Below, piece by piece: positions 60,318-64,000 of a stretch of DNA of 64,000 nucleotides (positions are counted from its first letter, which is position 1; each line of letters starts with the position of its first letter). The position numbers and the translations under genes were made by a program. Under the pieces are notes generated by a model. The model saw only the letters and a program-made list of their open reading frames with translations. It searched no databases and was not told the DNA's origin. The stretch comes from Niabella aurantiaca DSM 17617 (GTDB lineage: Bacteria > Bacteroidota > Bacteroidia > Chitinophagales > Chitinophagaceae), in contig NZ_KB893626.1 of assembly GCF_000374125.1 (NCBI RefSeq), forward strand, positions 248,001 through 312,000. Direction: 5' to 3'.

Positions 60318-61460
60318 TTATTTTACCCGCCGGCCCTTCCATTCATACCGGCCAAAACTGCCCAGGAACCCGGCAAGTATGGTATAGCCGATGTGCAGGG
60401 GCTGAAACAGGAAAAAATATTTTAACCGCGACCGTTTGTTGAAGAACTGTGCCACACTTTTGATAAACGGATACTCAATAATGGTTTTCAAAATCCAGAA
60501 ACCAGGCAATACAAAAAAGAAGATGCTGTTTACAAACCCTGCAATAAGCAAGACGAGAAAAGAGGCGTTAAAAAGGTACACCAGCAGCAGCACTGCAAAA
60601 ATACGTTTGTCGTCATAGCTGGTGGCCTTACTGGCCCAACGGATGCGCTGGTTAAAGAACGCACCCCAGGTGGGAGCGGCAGCAGTTTTTACGATCGCCT
60701 GTTTTGATTTCAGGTAAACAACTCTGTGCGGATACTGCTTCCATATCTTATGCATCAGCAGCATATCATCACCGGAAGCGATCCTGTCGATACCCCGGAA
60801 GCCGTTTACTTCGCCGAAAACGTCTTTGCGGTAAGCAAGGTTGGCGCCATTGCACATGGTGTGTATGTTCTTATAAACCGAAGCACCGGTAATGCCCTGC
60901 AATGTGAGAAAGTCCAGATCCTGGAACAGGTTGACCAGGCCTTTTTCTTCGTTAAAGGCAACAGGAGCTGCTATGAATACCGGATCCGTTTCGCTTATGG
61001 CCTGCGCAAAGCTCTGCAGCCAACCGGGGGGCGTGATGCAATCCGCATCGGTGCAAACGATCCAGTCGTGTTTTGCAGCTGCGATGCCGGTTTCAATGGC
61101 TTTTTTCTTATAAGAATTCATTTCCCTGCCGGTGAGCCGGATGACTTTTATAAAAGGGGCGTCCCTGTTGTCTGCGGCAAATCTTTCAGCAAGCGATGCC
61201 GTCCGGTCATCCGAATGATCGTCTACCACGATCACTTCAAAGAGGTGGGAAGGATAGGGTTGCTTTTTTATGGATTGCAGCAGGGGGAGGATATTTTCTG
61301 CTTCATTCCTGGCGGGAATGATGATGGTAAAAGAAGGACCTGTTACGGCCGGGGTGCCTGCTGCGGCCTGCGCGGGGATCTGCTTCCAGCTTCTGGTGTA
61401 GAACAGGATCAGGTACGCGTAAACGACAAACAAAAGAAATATAATGCCGGTGAGCCACAT
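60318..61460 (-). CDS. Family 2 glycosyltransferase, membrane-bound
   Basis: A 380-aa enzyme with an N-terminal membrane helix, a GT-A catalytic domain (FTIIIPARNEAENILPLLQS, DDHSDDRT, TDADCITPPGW with the metal-binding DxD, and NQRIRWASK as the QxxRW-like motif), and two to three C-terminal helices. The layout suggests a processive or polyprenyl-linked glycosyltransferase. The acceptor is unknown. It ends 25 nt before the permease gene on the same strand. Confidence 0.9.
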   Translation of the reverse strand: MWLTGIIFLLFVVYAYLILFYTRSWKQIPAQAAAGTPAVTGPSFTIIIPARNEAENILPLLQSIKKQPYPSHLFEVIVVDDHSDDRTASLAERFAADNRDAPFIKVIRLTGREMNSYKKKAIETGIAAAKHDWIVCTDADCITPPGWLQSFAQAISETDPVFIAAPVAFNEEKGLVNLFQDLDFLTLQGITGASVYKNIHTMCNGANLAYRKDVFGEVNGFRGIDRIASGDDMLLMHKIWKQYPHRVVYLKSKQAIVKTAAAPTWGAFFNQRIRWASKATSYDDKRIFAVLLLVYLFNASFLVLLIAGFVNSIFFFVLPGFWILKTIIEYPFIKSVAQFFNKRSRLKYFFLFQPLHIGYTILAGFLGSFGRYEWKGRRVK

Positions 61461-61540
61461 AGAGCGGCAAAGCTAAGTGATTCTTGCCGGGATGACGAAA
61501 ACGGGAAGCGGATCGTCAAACAGAAAGCGCAGCCCCGATA

Positions 61541-61960
61541 TCAAAAGGGGATCCCGCAGTGCTCCGTCAACTTAAAATGGAAAGGCGGGAACCGCTCTTT
61601 GTATTTGTTATCCGTAAGCTCAAATACCTGTATGGAATTTGTATCCGGGTCTGACATCAAACAGTATTTCACGCCGCAAATTCGTAAAGCGTGAACTGGG
61701 TATTGCGGTCCTTAAGCCGTGTGGTTGGGAAAATATTTCGACAATTAAAACAGGTGTTTTTGTAATATGGCTTTCGGGATCCGGATCTCCGCAGGCAATT
61801 AAAATATCCGGACGTACAACGTTGGCTTCATCAATGATCCAATCCTGTTCATATAAGACCCTGCAATAGCATCAGCTCCCGATCGCCTTCCCATCGTTTC
61901 CGGTCCTGGGCGGTAAAGGTAGGTATGTATAAATACCGGGGTCATTGTTGTAAGGGTACA
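61541..61960 (-). pseudogene. Decayed Uma2 family (DUF820) endonuclease-fold gene
   Basis: Pieces of a Uma2 protein are readable on the minus strand in different frames: RKRWEGDRELMLLQG (then a stop), WIIDEANVVRPDILIACGDP with HITKTPVLIVEIFS, then RLKDRNTQFTLYEF, and finally CGVKYCLMSDPDTNSIQVFE to a stop at 61541. At least two frameshifts and one stop separate them, and the N-terminal part is missing. Uma2 proteins belong to the PD-(D/E)XK fold and are abundant in mobile contexts. Confidence 0.75.
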
Positions 61961-61968
61961 AAATGTCT

Positions 61969-62796
61969 CTATATCACATTGGTATAGTCCCTTAATGCGG
62001 TTTGCACTGTTTTGTGATGCAGTAACCGGTGCCCGGCTTCCAATACCCGGGTTTTGGCAAATGCTTCGATGTTTTTTACAAACCGGGAACCACGCTTTGC
62101 GGGGATCACCTTGTCGTATCTTCCAAAGTAGAGCGCTACGGGGGTTTGTTTTTGAGCGATTGCTTTTTTTACCTGTGCGATATCCGGTCTGAAAAAGCGA
62201 AAGGCCGTCCATACCGTATAGAGCTTTTCCCGCACCTGTGGCTGGTGCAGGTGGTGGATCACGAACTTTTTAACGCCGGCATTGATCAGTCCTGTTTTAT
62301 GAAGGATACCGGCAAACCTTATCAGCCATGCGGGGTGCTTCATGGTGCAGGCAAATAACCGGTTGCCCAAAAGGGTGTGCGAAGAAAACCAGTACCAGAA
62401 ACTCATCTTCAGTCCGTCGGGGGCCAGCAGCAGCAGGCGGTTAACCCTTTGCGGGTAGTGCTGATAATAAGAAAGGCAGATACGCCCACCCAGGCTGAAG
62501 CCGATGAGGGTCAGCGGCTGTGTCGGAGAGCAGGACTCCGCTTCAAGAAGGATATGAAGGATCTCATGGAGCTGGTCCGGAGTAAAGCGGGAGCCTTCTT
62601 TCCAGCTGGTGTGCCCGTGAAAGGGGGCATCGATAGCCAGGATGGTATAACGGCCGCCACTGTTTTCCAGTATGGAAAAGGATGATGCCGACTCATTGAA
62701 ACCATGAAAGCAGACCACCGGCTGCGGACCGTTGCCGGTGACGCTGTAGCTGATCACTGATTGTCTGTATAAAATATATTTCTGATCCAGATGCAC
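61969..62796 (-). CDS. Alpha/beta hydrolase
   Basis: A 275-aa hydrolase. The oxyanion region CFHGFNESASSF, nucleophile elbow GFSLGG, acid region LYFGRYDKVIP and C-terminal His in EAGHRLLHH are all seen. It is divergent from the MarR gene across about 165 nt; substrate unknown. Confidence 0.87.
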   Translation of the reverse strand: MHLDQKYILYRQSVISYSVTGNGPQPVVCFHGFNESASSFSILENSGGRYTILAIDAPFHGHTSWKEGSRFTPDQLHEILHILLEAESCSPTQPLTLIGFSLGGRICLSYYQHYPQRVNRLLLLAPDGLKMSFWYWFSSHTLLGNRLFACTMKHPAWLIRFAGILHKTGLINAGVKKFVIHHLHQPQVREKLYTVWTAFRFFRPDIAQVKKAIAQKQTPVALYFGRYDKVIPAKRGSRFVKNIEAFAKTRVLEAGHRLLHHKTVQTALRDYTNVI

Positions 62797-62909
62797 TGAT
62801 TAAAGATCCGGTGATACTGCAATTTCGCTTATTTTTTGCGACGGCGTTTACCCCGCGGACAACTGCTTTTTCTTTGTCATCTTTATTGACGGCGATCAAC
62901 ATCGAATTG

Positions 62910-62940
62910 TTGAAAGCAATACAAAAATAGACTAACTTTG
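62910..62940 (+). promoter_or_regulatory. Promoter of the marR-type gene
   Basis: A -33 TTG at 62910-62912 and a perfect -7 box TAACTTTG at 62933-62940 with 20 nt between them. The -7 box lies inside the inverted repeat at 62931-62946. Confidence 0.7.
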
Positions 62941-62959
62941 GTTAGTTGTTAAAACAACT
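62931..62959. promoter_or_regulatory. Likely MarR operator over its own promoter
   Basis: Two overlapping inverted repeats: ACTAAC / GTTAGT with a 4-nt spacer (62931-62946) and AGTTGTT / AACAACT with a 2-nt spacer (62944-62959), ending just before the ATG at 62962. The first covers the -7 box, the classic arrangement for autorepression. Confidence 0.65.
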
Positions 62960-62961
62960 AT

Positions 62962-63402
62962 ATGTCAAACAACCAATTTAAAAAAAGTGAATTGTACAGC
63001 TTCATCACCGGTGTGGCCAGTACAGCCATTGCCCGGAGGTTGCAGAAGAAGTTCAACCAGGCAGACCTGAGTCTGACCATTGAACAGTGGAGTGTGTTGT
63101 ACCATTTATGGAAGGAGGACGGCATCAGTCAGCAGGATCTTTGCAAGGCTACTTTCCGGGATAAGCCCAGCATGACCCGGCTGGTGGATAATCTTGAAAA
63201 AGCAGGGATGGTCCGGCGCATTCATTCAAAGGCAGATCGCAGAAAGAACCTGATCTTCCTGACGGAACGGGCCAAGGAGATGCAGGACACCTGTTACAGC
63301 TTTGCAGAAGAAACGGTGGAGGAGGCGCTTTCCGGGGTAAGCAATGATAAGATCGAGGTTTGCAAGGAGGTGCTGAAGATCGTGTACGAGAATCTGAGGT
63401 AG
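62962..63402 (+). CDS. MarR family transcriptional regulator
   Basis: A 146-aa winged-helix regulator (LTIEQWSVLYHLWKEDGISQ, KPSMTRLVDNLEKAGMVRRI, then SKADRRKNLIFLTERAKEM). Its promoter overlaps an inverted repeat, so it is probably autoregulated. An acyl-CoA dehydrogenase gene follows 75 nt downstream in the same direction, and a fatty-acid-degradation operon under its control is likely. Confidence 0.93.
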   Translation: MSNNQFKKSELYSFITGVASTAIARRLQKKFNQADLSLTIEQWSVLYHLWKEDGISQQDLCKATFRDKPSMTRLVDNLEKAGMVRRIHSKADRRKNLIFLTERAKEMQDTCYSFAEETVEEALSGVSNDKIEVCKEVLKIVYENLR

Positions 63403-63477
63403 AGGAAATGGAGCCGTCGGGGGCAAGGTGCTGAAGCTGAACGCCCCGAAATTTAAAAAACTTTAAAAACAACGACA

Positions 63478-64000
63478 ATGGATGCTGCTGTAAACAAGGA
63501 AGCCATTACCCATGGAGCGGAGTGGCTTGTAAAAGAACAGGTACCGGCGCAAACCTTTACGGCCAACGAATTTGATGAGGAGCAGTTGATGATCCGCGAC
63601 CTGTGCAACCAGTTCCTGGAGGCGGAGATATGGCCCAACCTGGACCGGATCGACAGCATGGAGCCCGGGCTGATGAAATCACTGGTACAGAAAGCCGGTG
63701 AGCAGGGGCTGCTGGCCACATCCTTTCCGGAAGAGTACGGCGGGTTGGGGAAAGATTTTGTGACCTCCACTATCATTAATGAATACCTGGGTGCGGGGCA
63801 TTCCTTTTCGGTAGCGATTGCCGCGCATACCGGGATCGGTACCCTCCCGATTTTATATTTCGGCAATCCGGAACAGAAACAAAAATACATCCCCAGGCTG
63901 ATCACCGGTGAATGGACCGGGGCATACGGCCTTACAGAACCCAACAGCGGCAGCGATGCGCTCAGCGCAAAAACCACGGCCAAACTGAGCGATGACGGGA
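63478..64000 (+). CDS. Acyl-CoA dehydrogenase, N-terminal part
   Basis: The first 174 codons of an acyl-CoA dehydrogenase that runs off the right edge. Recognisable segments are QLMIRDLCNQFLEAEIWPN, LLATSFPEEYGGLGKDF, and TGAYGLTEPNSGSDA, the flavin/substrate-binding motif. It begins at ATG 63478, 75 nt after the MarR gene, and is probably the first enzyme of a beta-oxidation operon. The catalytic Glu region lies outside the window. Confidence 0.93.
   Translation, partial: MDAAVNKEAITHGAEWLVKEQVPAQTFTANEFDEEQLMIRDLCNQFLEAEIWPNLDRIDSMEPGLMKSLVQKAGEQGLLATSFPEEYGGLGKDFVTSTIINEYLGAGHSFSVAIAAHTGIGTLPILYFGNPEQKQKYIPRLITGEWTGAYGLTEPNSGSDALSAKTTAKLSDDG

Noticed and set aside
60726-61694. A 322-codon frame antisense to the glycosyltransferase
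   Set aside because: Shadow of a clear GT2 gene; composition is not protein-like.

Overview
The window looks like a chromosomal segment of a Bacteroidota species, most likely family Chitinophagaceae (Niabella/Niastella-like). The evidence is gene content (caa3-type oxidase with Bacteroidota-style subunits, DUF5777, COG4315 lipoproteins, LytS/LytTR pair, sigma factor plus beta-barrel membrane partner), lipoboxes and signal peptides, near absence of Shine-Dalgarno sites, frequent TTG starts, and several promoters matching the Bacteroidota -7 box TAnnTTTG. I cannot name the species.

Layout. 1-5191: a cytochrome c oxidase operon (subunit II end, I, heme O synthase, two subunit III paralogues, subunit IV). 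5320-11228: a DUF3267 protein, HemJ, a large hybrid histidine kinase, two envelope proteins and an AT-rich SMI1/KNR4 gene. 11243-20960: a nearly complete tetrapyrrole cluster (hemH divergent from hemA-C-D-E, then an M1 peptidase, hemF, a broken four-helix-bundle gene, and hemB). Together with HemJ and CtaB this supplies heme for the oxidase encoded next door. 20962-29563: STM3941-type protein, MFS transporter, metallo-hydrolase, DUF3108, flippase-like protein, RuvC, and a LytS/LytTR system. 29605-35650: DinB protein, tryptophanase, HIT protein, GreA, hydroxyacid dehydrogenase, RsmA, CDGSH protein, HAD phosphatase. 35909-38623: an Fo operon atpB-E-F-H that stops before the alpha and gamma genes. 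39231-44357: an operon of cytochrome c, OB-fold, YceI, DUF5777 and COG4315 proteins, preceded by a sigma factor and membrane/beta-barrel pair.

44487-51780: an ABC exporter, a ROK kinase and two large tandem secreted paralogues of unknown function, whose C-terminal region resembles a clan CD (caspase/separase-like) peptidase. 51990-57432: a PhoB/PhoR-like pair, a TraB protein, a KAS/ACP pair and pheS. 57637-64000: an ORF6N protein containing a 33-nt perfect palindrome, a tRNA-like RNA gene with a variable region of about 100 nt and its own promoter and terminator, an Lrp regulator, a lone OppC-like permease, a glycosyltransferase, a decayed Uma2 gene, an alpha/beta hydrolase, and a MarR regulator with an operator over its promoter followed by an acyl-CoA dehydrogenase that runs off the end.

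The best candidates for something new are the tRNA-like RNA at 58248-58422 and the tandem putative clan CD proteins at 47225-51780. Next come the ORF6N palindrome, the intercistronic hairpin after atpE, the greA leader hairpin, and a degenerate intergenic repeat that has been absorbed in frame into hemC.
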